A DNA stretch of 64,000 bases from CBDFNC01 sp965249895 (lineage in GTDB: Bacteria; Pseudomonadota; Gammaproteobacteria; Enterobacterales; CBDFNC01): NCBI GenBank assembly GCA_965249895.1, contig CBDFNC010000005.1:1-64000 (forward strand), read 5' to 3'. Both the position numbers and the translations under genes were made by a program. Each line of letters begins with the position of its first letter. Within the stretch, counting starts at the first letter, position 1. Positions 1 through 7,932 of the stretch are shown here, piece by piece. Below the pieces are notes generated by a model that ran no database searches, had not been told where the DNA came from, and saw only the letters and a program-made list of their open reading frames with translations.

Positions 1-102
1 GTATCGAGCTGCGTATCGCCTCACTACTCTACGCGGGTGGCTTCGCCAGTATCCGCGCTGCTACGTTCATTAACATCAACTTTGAATTATGCGCAGTCAG
101 GT
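1..102 (+). repeat. Prophage-flanking direct repeat, copy 1
   Basis: Identical to 7381-7472, then one G/A difference, then matching for a further nine bases before divergence. The window starts inside the match, so the repeat may extend further upstream. It contains a short hairpin (GGC-TTC-GCC core near 39-47) and ends in a dif-like site. If recombination is Xer-type, this copy reads as the right end of another phage-related copy joined to the left end of this one. Confidence 0.85.
68..97 (-). other. dif-like Xer recombination site, copy 1
   Basis: On the minus strand the site reads ACTGCGCATAA, an 8-base spacer TTCAAAGT, then TGATGTTAATG. Compared with the E. coli dif arms, the XerC arm matches 9 of 11 and the XerD arm 8 of 11. 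The spacer is 8 bp, as in plasmid cer sites, rather than the 6 bp of chromosomal dif. Sequence identity between the two flanking repeats ends just beyond the XerC arm, as expected if strand exchange happened here. Assignment is by eye. Confidence 0.5.
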
Positions 103-596
103 CTAAGGGCTTCTCAGGACGCGTTTTACAGTATCCAGTAATGGTTTACCTATTATCACGGCTCGCTCTGAGCTGGAACCTAATTTAGCGCACTGGTAAA
201 AATAATTTGCCAGCACTACACAACAAACCTTTTGCTTTATGAGTTTAACCTTTTCCATTTCAATCTCCTTTGATAAGTGACGCTTTGTGTTCCATGGGTG
301 TCAGCGCATTTTGATTATGTCTTCGCTGATCCATTGGCCAGGTTTAGCAAGAAAGGAAAAGGGATTTCCAATCCGATAAACAATTGCAGGTTCCGGCACT
401 CACTATTTGATACCAAGCCATAAATTCCATGGATGCCTTGTATAAAAAACCAGCGAATATTGATACCCGAGTATCTTTATTGATTATATTTCGTACCCGA
501 TTATATTGATGACTGAGTGGTATTATTCGGGTACGTTTTAATTGCCTCTTAGCTTTGCAGCCGTTCCTTGCTAACGCGGCGTCCCTTACTGCGCCG
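103..596. other. Phage intergenic region with hairpins
   Basis: No convincing gene in about 490 bp between the repeat and the zot stop codon. Near its end is an inverted repeat with 9-bp arms, CGTACCCGA (492-500) and TCGGGTACG (527-535), preceded by a second small palindrome GATAC-CCGA-GTATC near 461-474. In filamentous phages such hairpins form the replication origins, packaging signal and terminator. Which role applies here cannot be told from sequence alone. Confidence 0.45.
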
Positions 597-1868
597 CTAT
601 TCGGAGGCTAATAACAGGTCTTCCTGTGGTGCTGGTTCATCCGGTGTTTGGACTGGATATTCATTCAAACAAGGTATCGCCCGAGTCTGTTTTTGCCAAA
701 CAATTACAGCCATGCATTCAGAGATAATTTTAACCTGGTAACCCATTACTCGTAAATCTTCCAGTGGCGTAACAAACCAGCCCGATTTGTTATTTGCTTC
801 TACCTGGTAAACGTTAAACAAGCCATCACGATAATATGACAGTCGAAGTTCGTAACCGGCGAGTGGCTCTACAGCAGTAAAAAAAGCTGTCGAAACAGCA
901 GGTAAATTATGATTAACATTAATAGTTTCGACAGAATCGCCAGGCTGAACCACTTCACTATTAGCCATGCTTTCTTGATCAGGAAAAGAGCCGGCTTGAG
1001 CAGTAGCATCAACAAGCTTTTGGCTGTGGTCTTCAAAGAAGTAATCAAGACCCCCAGAACTGACGGAATAGATAATAGCTCCGGCTGAACATGCCAACGC
1101 CAGAAGAAGCCTAGGCGACTTAAACACGTTTGTACCGGCTCTGGTATCCTGGACAATGCCTGTTTTAGTGGACTGATAGCATTTAAACGTTTTCTTTTTA
1201 ATCGATAGAGTCTGAACCAACGAACCGCTGGATGGTTTATTTTCTGACGCATCATGCATGCTCCTTTTAAATTTACCGTTAAACCCTATTAACGCGCCAT
1301 TAGCTTGCCTGTACGCAACCTCACATGTATTTCTAATATCTTCCCTGATATATTTGATATTGGGTGTGGTTAGCACTAAATCCCAATTAAAATGTCGATG
1401 GCGTGTAAATGCGTCAAGCATGTCATGTGGTTTACCGAGTTGTTCAGCTTCTTCAAACGTGGCTTTACGTTTAACACCATTATCATCAACCTCTAAAGTA
1501 AACTTTTCTAAATCCTTTTCACGCCACGCTTTCCTATGAATTAACTGAACTTCATCTAAAACAATTAATGCACCGTCCGGAACCCAACGAAACCACGTTT
1601 GCAATTTATCCATGGTTCCGGCTTTGCTGGTATCCAAATAAATAATCTCTGAGGTATCCGGCACGTCTGGGTATTGCTCCATCACGCGTTCGAGTGTGCA
1701 ACCCCTGATATTAGTAACAACTACCCTGCCCGCTGGCCTGATTGTTATGGTCCCGTCTTCCTGTTTCATTTCTAAAACTGGACGCAATAACTCGGGGATA
1801 ATATCGTATTCAACTGCGCTGGCTGATTTATATGAGCCGTTGGCTCCCCAATATATTTTAATAGACAT
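597..1868 (-). CDS. zot: Zot-like (pI) phage assembly ATPase
   Basis: 423 residues, the usual length for Zot/pI proteins, which energise extrusion of filamentous phage through the inner membrane. The N-terminus has a Walker-A-like GANGSYKS (residues 8-15), a Walker B with hydrophobic run LIVLDEVQ near 100-107, and the TRHRHFNWDLVLTTPN stretch typical of the family at about 155-170. A single membrane segment lies near residues 252-270, followed by a periplasmic C-terminal part. The start ATG overlaps the stop of the upstream gene (TAATG), so the two are translationally coupled. In CTX phage the C-terminal fragment is an enterotoxin; there is no evidence for that here. Confidence 0.92.
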   Translation of the reverse strand: MSIKIYWGANGSYKSASAVEYDIIPELLRPVLEMKQEDGTITIRPAGRVVVTNIRGCTLERVMEQYPDVPDTSEIIYLDTSKAGTMDKLQTWFRWVPDGALIVLDEVQLIHRKAWREKDLEKFTLEVDDNGVKRKATFEEAEQLGKPHDMLDAFTRHRHFNWDLVLTTPNIKYIREDIRNTCEVAYRQANGALIGFNGKFKRSMHDASENKPSSGSLVQTLSIKKKTFKCYQSTKTGIVQDTRAGTNVFKSPRLLLALACSAGAIIYSVSSGGLDYFFEDHSQKLVDATAQAGSFPDQESMANSEVVQPGDSVETINVNHNLPAVSTAFFTAVEPLAGYELRLSYYRDGLFNVYQVEANNKSGWFVTPLEDLRVMGYQVKIISECMAVIVWQKQTRAIPCLNEYPVQTPDEPAPQEDLLLASE

Positions 1869-2221
1869 TAGCGACCACCGAACGGCATAAACTGCAACGC
1901 GAACTTGGTAGATACAGCGCTGAATAGCATATTGACTATCTCTGGCAATCTAAAGAACGCTAATAGCTGTCGCTCCCTATCCGGTATTGCATTCCATCCA
2001 GATTGCATATGTGACGATATATCGAAGTTAGCTAATAGCTCGTCAACTAATTCCCCAGCTGCAAGTATGGCCTGGTATGAAATCCACATGGTCGCCTTAG
2101 CTAATTGACGCATTATAAGTCGCACACCATCATCAAAGAATTCGAAAAAGTTAACCACGTAAAAAACAAGGAAGTCTAAAAACGTTATATATGAATCCCA
2201 TATTGTTGTTACCCACTCCAT
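1868..2221 (-). CDS. pVI-like minor coat membrane protein (DUF2523-like)
   Basis: 117 residues from the ATG at 2221, which lies two bases after the stop of the pIII-like gene. The longer reading frame upstream lies inside that gene and is unlikely to be used. The protein is hydrophobic, with two or three membrane stretches, and sits between the adsorption gene and zot. That is the position of gene VI in Ff phages and of DUF2523 proteins in Pf- and CTX-like phages. Its expected role is capping the virion end together with pIII. Assignment rests on position, size and hydrophobicity. Confidence 0.75.
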   Translation of the reverse strand: MEWVTTIWDSYITFLDFLVFYVVNFFEFFDDGVRLIMRQLAKATMWISYQAILAAGELVDELLANFDISSHMQSGWNAIPDRERQLLAFFRLPEIVNMLFSAVSTKFALQFMPFGGR

Positions 2222-2223
2222 GA

Positions 2224-3570
2224 TTACCCCCTGAATATATACAGTAAACAAAAGATAGTGAACGCTAATAAAAACGCAGCAGATATGGTTGAAAGTGGAC
2301 CAGCGTATTCTGTTAAGCAAACTTGTTTAGTTGTTGTGAAACCACCCAGACTAATGGTGAATGGCTCGTAACATGGAAGCGCACCACCTCCACCCGCTGT
2401 GAACGACAACTTGCTTGACAATTTAGCGCCAAAACTAGCAGATGCTTCTTTAATCTGAGCTTGTAAATCAGTGATTTCTGTTTCAACTTGAGTAGTATCA
2501 AAATAGGCAACAAAATCAATTTGTGATGTGTCAATAGCACTCCACCCGCCGACATTTGGATCACCACTACCATCACCATCACCATCACCACCCGAATCAC
2601 CAGTATTCGAATTAGTTTTATTTAATTTGTCGGTCAACATTTTTGTCTGTTTACGGAGATAATCGCCAATTTGCTGGGTACCCTGGCGATTATTAAAATC
2701 CAGTTGTTTCAGTAATTTATCAGTTGTGGTTGTAACCTCTGAATCTGGCACGGCATCTTGATAATCTGGGTCTGGGAGTGAGTCATTAGTTAACACATCG
2801 TCAGTACAAACAAATATGTCATTCAAGTAACCACAACCCTCTTCTATTGTTCCGTTCGGGTTGGTGTGGTCCTCTGGATTAGCCTCACAGTATTCATTAC
2901 CACCGGCTCCAGCAGAGGTTTGAAAGCAGATCGGGTTGTATGGATTAGCCTCAGTATTAACAGTGCAGGACGGCCACATAGGAGCAATAGTTGTGCTGAT
3001 ATTACATTCGGGTGGATTTTCAGGTTGCTGTCTATCACATACAGGAGCATGACCCCCCGTTATTCTGGGGTCACCATAAAACCCATCAGAGCAAGTTTTT
3101 ATTCTGCATTCAATTAATTCATTCTCAGCATTTAAAATACCGTCTGGATACGCTTTGTCTGGACAACCAGGCTCATCGTCGGACTGGTTATAACTGACAG
3201 TAACGGTCCTAGTGCCGTTATCAACTAATGTACTTCCCGACATATAACGAAAATAATAATCAAAATTCTTTCGCCCTGGCCCAGCGTCAGCAGGGTTGAT
3301 ACCCTTCGCAGCTAAACGTGCAGTTGGATCAGAATCATTAACGCCGTCAACATATTTTTGGCCAACACTAGAAACGCAATTATCCAAATTATTTGATACA
3401 GCAGAATAACCACCATAATGGCAATTATAATTCATTTCAGATTTGGGAATGTCACACCATCCAGCACCATCAGCACAATTAGAACCTGGCAATGGTTGAG
3501 CTGTTGATGCATTAGCATTCGCAGAAACAAAAAAGGCCGCAATAATAGCGACCTGGATAAGCTTTATCAT
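2224..3570 (-). CDS. pIII-like adsorption / minor coat protein
   Basis: 448 residues from the ATG at 3570, chosen because it begins a clear signal peptide (hydrophobic run then SANANA cleavage region). Many cysteines, probably disulfide-bonded, fill the N-terminal half. A Gly/Asp-rich linker near residues 325-340 (alternating G and D) resembles pIII linkers. A coiled-coil-like stretch follows, and the C-terminus ends in a membrane anchor with a short basic tail. This is the layout of phage adsorption proteins that bind pili and TolA. The receptor-binding half matches nothing I recognise by eye, as usual for this fast-evolving gene. Confidence 0.82.
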   Translation of the reverse strand: MIKLIQVAIIAAFFVSANANASTAQPLPGSNCADGAGWCDIPKSEMNYNCHYGGYSAVSNNLDNCVSSVGQKYVDGVNDSDPTARLAAKGINPADAGPGRKNFDYYFRYMSGSTLVDNGTRTVTVSYNQSDDEPGCPDKAYPDGILNAENELIECRIKTCSDGFYGDPRITGGHAPVCDRQQPENPPECNISTTIAPMWPSCTVNTEANPYNPICFQTSAGAGGNEYCEANPEDHTNPNGTIEEGCGYLNDIFVCTDDVLTNDSLPDPDYQDAVPDSEVTTTTDKLLKQLDFNNRQGTQQIGDYLRKQTKMLTDKLNKTNSNTGDSGGDGDGDGSGDPNVGGWSAIDTSQIDFVAYFDTTQVETEITDLQAQIKEASASFGAKLSSKLSFTAGGGGALPCYEPFTISLGGFTTTKQVCLTEYAGPLSTISAAFLLAFTIFCLLYIFRG

Positions 3571-3577
3571 AGTATCA

Positions 3578-3652
3578 CTACCAAATATTTGCAGTGTGGA
3601 CACCCAAAATAAATGCAATGCCCAACAACGCCCCATAAATAAGGGAAAGCAT
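3578..3652 (-). CDS. 24-residue membrane protein, putative pVII/pIX-like coat
   Basis: Very short frame of 24 codons that starts one base after the major-coat stop (TAA C ATG) and ends seven bases before the pIII-like ATG. The product is almost one hydrophobic helix, beginning MLSLIYGALLG and ending HTANIW. The tight packing and membrane character match the tiny minor coat proteins of filamentous phages (32-33 residues in Ff). A non-coding explanation is possible, but the spacing on both sides argues for translation. Confidence 0.55.
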   Translation of the reverse strand: MLSLIYGALLGIAFILGVHTANIW

Positions 3653-3653
3653 G

Positions 3654-3881
3654 TTATAGCTTACGCACTAGGCCGATGATGATAGTCACCACCGCCAAGC
3701 CAGCAATAACACCAATAATCGTTGTACCAACGCTGTGAGTCGATGTCTCAGCAGTTCCAATAGCTGTATTTACACCGGCAACATCAACAGCCGCATTTGC
3801 ATTAACCGCACCGAATAAGGCAATACCCGCAGCAGTGTATTTAGTAGATACTTTATTTTGTAGCGCTCTGAATATTTTCAT
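3654..3881 (-). CDS. Major coat protein (pVIII-like)
   Basis: 75-residue precursor. The N-terminus is basic, followed by a hydrophobic core and a NANA-A cleavage site near residue 30. This leaves a mature protein of about 45 residues with an acidic/polar start, one membrane helix (GVIAGLAVVTIIIGLV) and a basic C-terminus (RKL) for DNA contact. This is the standard layout of inovirus major coat proteins. Its start overlaps the upstream stop (ATGA). Confidence 0.88.
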   Translation of the reverse strand: MKIFRALQNKVSTKYTAAGIALFGAVNANAAVDVAGVNTAIGTAETSTHSVGTTIIGVIAGLAVVTIIIGLVRKL

Positions 3882-4060
3882 TTTCGTAATTTCCTAATTA
3901 TTGATATTATTAAACCAACACCTAAACCAATCGCGTACATCTGTAACATTCCATACAAAGCAATGTCGCTCGCCGCTGGGTTAAACGTCCATATATCCGA
4001 AGATGCAAACATGGCTGCAATCTCCGAACACTGCTCCGATGTAAAGTTGGAGCAATCCAT
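3878..4060 (-). CDS. Small coat-operon membrane protein
   Basis: 60 residues with an acidic, cysteine-containing N-terminus, one hydrophobic helix near residues 35-53 and a basic tail (IRKLRK). It lies between the ssDNA-binding gene (TAA-TA-ATG) and the major coat gene (ATGA overlap). Position suggests a minor virion protein (pVII/pIX role) or an assembly factor. No family is recognised. Confidence 0.7.
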   Translation of the reverse strand: MDCSNFTSEQCSEIAAMFASSDIWTFNPAASDIALYGMLQMYAIGLGVGLIISIIRKLRK

Positions 4061-4062
4061 TA

Positions 4063-4458
4063 TTAAGCCACCGTAATTCCGGAAGACTTATTACCTTTAT
4101 TAACAAAACCTTTACTCTCAAAAGGTTGTATATCGCCTGCAAGTTGATACCAGATACCCTCTTTACCACCTGTTGACCACGCTCCAGGTTTAACTGGTAT
4201 TTGTACCGGCTGATTCTCATACGCAACCAGCAACCCCTTACACTGGGTATATTGCTCAGGGGATAAAGTGACTTTCACGTATTCAATAACTTCCTCTTGC
4301 ACCTTCTTATCAAAGTTAAAGGTGGCAATGGTCAACGCATGTTTAGCTTTGGTGTCTTCACCTAATTCCATGCGTTCCGCATTCGCTATAAACACTTTAC
4401 GAAAATATCCGTATAACATTGCTCCGGTTTTAAAGCCGTCCACTTGCTTAATACTCAT
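4063..4458 (-). CDS. Phage ssDNA-binding protein (gV-like)
   Basis: 131 residues from the ATG at 4458. This start has an AAGGA ribosome site at good spacing, while the ATG three codons earlier sits directly on that site. It lies just downstream of Rep and upstream of the coat genes, the position of the ssDNA-binding protein that coats replicated single strands and switches replication to packaging. Content is mixed alpha/beta with scattered aromatic and basic residues. Function is inferred mostly from position and size. Confidence 0.6.
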   Translation of the reverse strand: MSIKQVDGFKTGAMLYGYFRKVFIANAERMELGEDTKAKHALTIATFNFDKKVQEEVIEYVKVTLSPEQYTQCKGLLVAYENQPVQIPVKPGAWSTGGKEGIWYQLAGDIQPFESKGFVNKGNKSSGITVA

Positions 4459-4498
4459 TTCTCTCATTCCTTCTATATTTGGCGTCTGCGACAGTTAT

Positions 4499-6397
4499 TT
4501 ACACGAGTCCGAGTTCAGTTACATTGGCTTGCACGAGTGCGTCTCTTTCTGCTTGTGTCATCATTTTCAGCTCGTAGTTTTGAAACTTGGTAATTAACGG
4601 ATGGCCGTTAACTTCGATGCCAAAACAAATCTGTGAGGCAATCTCACCGTAACGATTTAACTTGGCTTTATCGTCTTGCATAACCGGTGCATACATCGGG
4701 CGAATGGGACGCTTTGAACCCTGCATCACACCGCCATTCAACAACACATAAGCCGCCCAATCAGCCGAATCAGCAGCAGCACGGCAACCCTCAAGAGTGG
4801 CTTTTTGTTCATCATCCATTTTTGAAAGGCGCATATCATCAGCAGCAAAGGGCGCCCTGAATTTACGCAGCTGGCGCCATGCAGTGACCGAAGGCAGGCC
4901 AAAGAATTGAAACATCCGGATACCGCTTGAGCGGGACCACGTTTTAATAGAACGCACAGCCTGGGCGAAGGTCTTAGACGAGTTTTTATCTTTTAAATCG
5001 GCAATGCCTTTTTGCTCTGGGTTGCCGATGTTTTTAGTGATGTACTTGATAAAATATGAGAAGCCATCGCCCTTTGTGTAGTCAATATCTGAAATTCTAC
5101 AGCGGCGTTCTTGAGCGCCCCGCTCGTCCGGTGAATCTGCCAGAGCATGATTACGGATTACCGTTTTAATGATCTCGATATTCTCAGGAGCTGCATAAAC
5201 CAACAGATTCCAATGCTCACAACCATCAGCATGAGGCTCAGAAGTACGCATTCCGAAAAACTTAATGCCACGCTTATCAAGGTCTTTACGGATGGCCGTA
5301 AACACATTAACCAGGTAAGCATGAGAAGCAGGAACATCAGGCTTGCCCGCCTTTAACCATTTGGGATTTGTATTTTTACCGTTACCAGTTGTTGCATGAA
5401 AGCGACTCGGGCAAGTTAAGATGCAGGCGAACGCGGGCAAATTTAGCTGCTTGGCTAATTCAGAAGTTCCCTTTGCCCTACAGTACATTTCAGCAACCCG
5501 AATATCAGGATTGGAAACATTGGATTTAGCGGCATCTTCCAGCGTGCTAACCAGCTCGCCATTTGAATCATAAATGCCGTACGTTTCCAGAAAGGAAGCC
5601 GTGATACTGTCACGGTAATCAAAACGCTGATTCAAGAACTCAGGACTGTAGGGTTGCCAGCCTTTACCCATAATCCGAAGCAATCTAGCTGCTTGCTGAA
5701 TACGCAAAGAAGCTACTTTTTTTAGCCTGCTTAAAATCCAGGACTCACAGCGAACACGGGATAACAACGGCCCCCGATACGTATCTTTGCCAAAACGCTT
5801 TTTAAACGAATCAATGAAGTCGTCATCTATCACAAAGCCAAGCTGCTCCTGGGTTTCATTAAGTGCGCTTAACAAAAACTCGAAATCATCAAGGCCAGAA
5901 AAACGAGAATTGATATCAGTAACAAATTCAACTGCTATTTCTTTGAGACGAGCATCACTGGTTGTGTAAGTAACACCGCCGGTTTTCAATAAAGCATCCG
6001 CCTCAGCAAACAGCTTTAACGCAGATTCACGGCCTAATGTTTCGTGAAGATTGCAGTAAGCACGGGCCATTGTTGCGCCAAATGCACCGAAACGACGACA
6101 GGAAAAACCAAGGAAATCCTGATCTGACTTAGACAGAGTGCCAGTGGCAGGCTTGAACTCTTTTAGGATTTGGTCGGAAACAACACAGTGCGGAGCATCA
6201 CGATTACCCTGTGCTGTTTTATCAATGTACTTCTTTTCATGCTCACCGAATTTCATCACGAAAGATTCGGCAACCTTAACCCGCTTAGGTTCAGCATCGG
6301 TTAACCACTTGCCATCAACTAAAGCAGCGTGAAACTTACCTACCTTGATTTCAATGGCTGGCTGGCCCTGTTGAGCATCACTATGAACAGCAATCAC
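4499..6397 (-). CDS. Rolling-circle replication initiator (gpA-like Rep)
   Basis: 632 residues. The central region resembles the Phage_GPA / HUH endonuclease family: EPHADGCEHWNLLVY near residues 385-400 aligns with the metal-binding HUH strand, and YFIKYITKN near 447-455 supplies paired tyrosines for nicking. The usual HUH motif has His-hydrophobic-His, but here it reads H-W-N, so the second histidine appears replaced. Its role is nicking the plus-strand origin to start rolling-circle replication. It is larger than Ff pII and closer in type to P2-like gpA. It overlaps the next upstream gene by four bases. Confidence 0.82.
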   Translation of the reverse strand: MIAVHSDAQQGQPAIEIKVGKFHAALVDGKWLTDAEPKRVKVAESFVMKFGEHEKKYIDKTAQGNRDAPHCVVSDQILKEFKPATGTLSKSDQDFLGFSCRRFGAFGATMARAYCNLHETLGRESALKLFAEADALLKTGGVTYTTSDARLKEIAVEFVTDINSRFSGLDDFEFLLSALNETQEQLGFVIDDDFIDSFKKRFGKDTYRGPLLSRVRCESWILSRLKKVASLRIQQAARLLRIMGKGWQPYSPEFLNQRFDYRDSITASFLETYGIYDSNGELVSTLEDAAKSNVSNPDIRVAEMYCRAKGTSELAKQLNLPAFACILTCPSRFHATTGNGKNTNPKWLKAGKPDVPASHAYLVNVFTAIRKDLDKRGIKFFGMRTSEPHADGCEHWNLLVYAAPENIEIIKTVIRNHALADSPDERGAQERRCRISDIDYTKGDGFSYFIKYITKNIGNPEQKGIADLKDKNSSKTFAQAVRSIKTWSRSSGIRMFQFFGLPSVTAWRQLRKFRAPFAADDMRLSKMDDEQKATLEGCRAAADSADWAAYVLLNGGVMQGSKRPIRPMYAPVMQDDKAKLNRYGEIASQICFGIEVNGHPLITKFQNYELKMMTQAERDALVQANVTELGLV

Positions 6398-6600
6398 TTG
6401 TCACCGCCGACAGGCTTTGCCAACTCTTCATCAAGACGAGCGTTAATTTCATCAGTCACAGATTCCAAATTCAGCTCAACAGCAAGTTCATTCAGCTCAC
6501 ACATGCGGCCCCAAATATGTGCACGCTCTGACAAATCTAAAGAGGCGCAATAATCAGCCAACAGCTTGTTAAAACGTTTACGAATATAAGCTTCCATCAC
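6394..6600 (-). CDS. Small phage early protein, unknown
   Basis: 68 residues, acidic and probably all helical (MCELNELAVELNLES region). Its stop overlaps the Rep start and its start overlaps the stop of the preceding small gene, so three early genes form one translationally coupled unit. I do not recognise a family. Position suggests a replication accessory role. Confidence 0.6.
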   Translation of the reverse strand: MMEAYIRKRFNKLLADYCASLDLSERAHIWGRMCELNELAVELNLESVTDEINARLDEELAKPVGGDK

Positions 6601-6803
6601 TTAATCCCCCTCAGAACAGAAGCGACATGAGTAAGTGAGTCACACGGATAGAAAGAGCCAGCAGAGGGATTTTTGATAAAGATGGCTGTAACACCAACAT
6701 CAATCTCACGACCAAGGTTTCTAGCTTTAACCTGAAGGACTGAAAGACGTCTTTTCTGACTATTAGTAAACTTCATATCCAAATCCCTCTGAAAGCATGT
6801 CAA
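6597..6803 (-). CDS. First gene of the phage early operon, unknown
   Basis: Up to 68 residues. The internal ATG at 6776 (MKFTNSQ) would give 59 residues and is an equally good start. The product is basic with a KFTNSQKRRLSVL stretch. It is the promoter-proximal gene of the minus-strand operon and faces the repressor gene across about 150 bp of control DNA. No family recognised. Confidence 0.5.
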   Translation of the reverse strand: MTCFQRDLDMKFTNSQKRRLSVLQVKARNLGREIDVGVTAIFIKNPSAGSFYPCDSLTHVASVLRGIK

Positions 6804-6813
6804 GTGTTATTTA

Positions 6814-6831
6814 TGTCACTATCAAGTGACA
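6814..6831. promoter_or_regulatory. Candidate repressor operator in early control region
   Basis: A perfect inverted repeat TGTCACT-atca-AGTGACA, with further TGTCA and CAAGTG half-sites nearby (6796-6806 and 6859-6869). It lies between the divergent early operon and the repressor gene. A TATAAT hexamer at 6900-6905 is a plausible -10 for the repressor. The layout fits a CI/RstR-type switch; operator identity is inferred. Confidence 0.5.
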
Positions 6832-6949
6832 CTTTGGATAATCCTAGATGCACATATATGTCATGTCAAGATGCCATACACGTCCTTTTTTGATATCGCT
6901 ATAATACCATGTGGTAAAATAGCAATATGCACACCAGTAAAGGCTAAGA

Positions 6950-7285
6950 ATGATGGACGATCTAAAGGAAAGGTTAAAAGTAGCCATAACAAGTACTTAC
7001 GGATATTCAGAAGTCAGCAAAGCAACAAATATAAATGAAAGAACACTAAAGAGATATGCATCAGGAGAGACAGAGCCAAGTGTCAATATTGTCAAAAATA
7101 TCGCCAAAGCAACCGGTAAAAATGTGATATGGCTCTTAATCGGAGAAACAGAACCAGAAGAAGGTACTAAACAAGCAACCATAATGGCTGAACTAAATAC
7201 AATTGAAAACGAAGACCTAGAAACGGCAATGAATGTAATAAAAGCGCTATCACTAAGCTCAAGTTTAAAAAAGAAATTTGCCTAA
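6950..7285 (+). CDS. Phage HTH repressor (Cro/CI or RstR type)
   Basis: 111 residues (a second ATG follows immediately). A helix-turn-helix of the Xre class spans residues 20-65: YGYSEVSKATNINERTLKRY for the recognition unit, then GETEPSVNIVKNIAKATG. The C-terminal half is short and helical, with no protease-type domain, so it resembles CTX-phage RstR more than lambda CI. It is divergent from the early operon and likely keeps it silent in the lysogen. Confidence 0.82.
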   Translation: MMDDLKERLKVAITSTYGYSEVSKATNINERTLKRYASGETEPSVNIVKNIAKATGKNVIWLLIGETEPEEGTKQATIMAELNTIENEDLETAMNVIKALSLSSSLKKKFA

Positions 7286-7380
7286 GCCCTTTCACCTGAA
7301 TGAAAGATTTCGACAAGCAAGTGGTCAAATCCGCACAATGTAAGTTATGTCTAAATACTAGGCTCGATATCTGCGATATT

Positions 7381-7482
7381 GTATCGAGCTGCGTATCGCC
7401 TCACTACTCTACGCGGGTGGCTTCGCCAGTATCCGCGCTGCTACGTTCATTAACATCAACTTTGAATTATGCACAGTCAGGT
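7381..7482 (+). repeat. Prophage-flanking direct repeat, copy 2
   Basis: Second copy of the repeat at 1-102, exactly 7,380 bp downstream. It differs by one base in the XerC-like arm and diverges beyond it, where host DNA is assumed to begin. Confidence 0.85.
7448..7477 (-). other. dif-like Xer recombination site, copy 2
   Basis: Minus strand reads ACTGTGCATAA, the same 8-base spacer, then TGATGTTAATG. Only the XerC arm differs from copy 1, as expected for a phage/host junction where the right-hand arm is chromosomal. Confidence 0.5.
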
Positions 7483-7932
7483 GTCAGGGGCTTATTATCG
7501 ATAATTTATGGCGCTAGTTGAACCATACTCTTAGCTGAATTACATATCAGGATATGCAATAACGTGCATATATATTTCTCGAGGTAGAAAATATCACGGG
7601 GAAACAAAATTAGTTTTGCATAGATATGCTTATTGCATTCACTTCTAAAGTTAATCCAGGGTATTCCCAAAAACTGATCTTCATTTAAATTCGGGGACGA
7701 AGAAATAAAGGTGACAGCGTTATTCGTCGTATCCGAACATAATACGTTTTACACTTAAGCCCCCTTTCCTGTTACTGCCTAATTTGATATCCGTCACGTT
7801 AATTAAATCAAACATTACCGCCAACCTCGAAATCTCAATAACGGCATAAATTGTGCTTTATCGTCAGTAGATAAGAAAAAGTCAAATAATTAACGTTAAA
7901 TCTCAATCATTTATTTTTTAGGGGAATACATC
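7483..7932. promoter_or_regulatory. Upstream region of rpfF
   Basis: About 450 bp of AT-rich DNA with no credible gene. It presumably carries the rpfF promoter. The ribosome site AGGGGA lies at 7919-7924, before the ATG at 7933. No clear operator was found. Confidence 0.4.

Larger units (their letters stand above)
98..7477. mobile_element. Filamentous (inovirus-type) prophage
   Basis: A compact 7.4-kb block whose gene order matches filamentous phages. Reading the minus strand: two small genes, Rep, ssDNA-binding protein, small coat protein, major coat, tiny membrane protein, pIII-like adsorption protein, pVI-like protein, Zot/pI assembly ATPase. A divergent HTH repressor lies at the other end. 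Direct repeats of about 100 bp spaced exactly 7,380 bp bound it, and each holds a dif-like site. No integrase gene is present, which fits capture of host XerC/XerD as in CTX-type phages (family knowledge). Exact ends are inferred from where the two repeats stop matching. Confidence 0.88.

Noticed and set aside
869..1255. 128-residue minus-strand ORF inside the zot gene
   Set aside because: Fully overlaps zot in another frame; composition is typical of a shadow frame and zot is well supported.
7300..7521. 73-residue ORF over the right flanking repeat
   Set aside because: Lies across the repeat and the attachment-like site and has no ribosome site or recognisable sequence.
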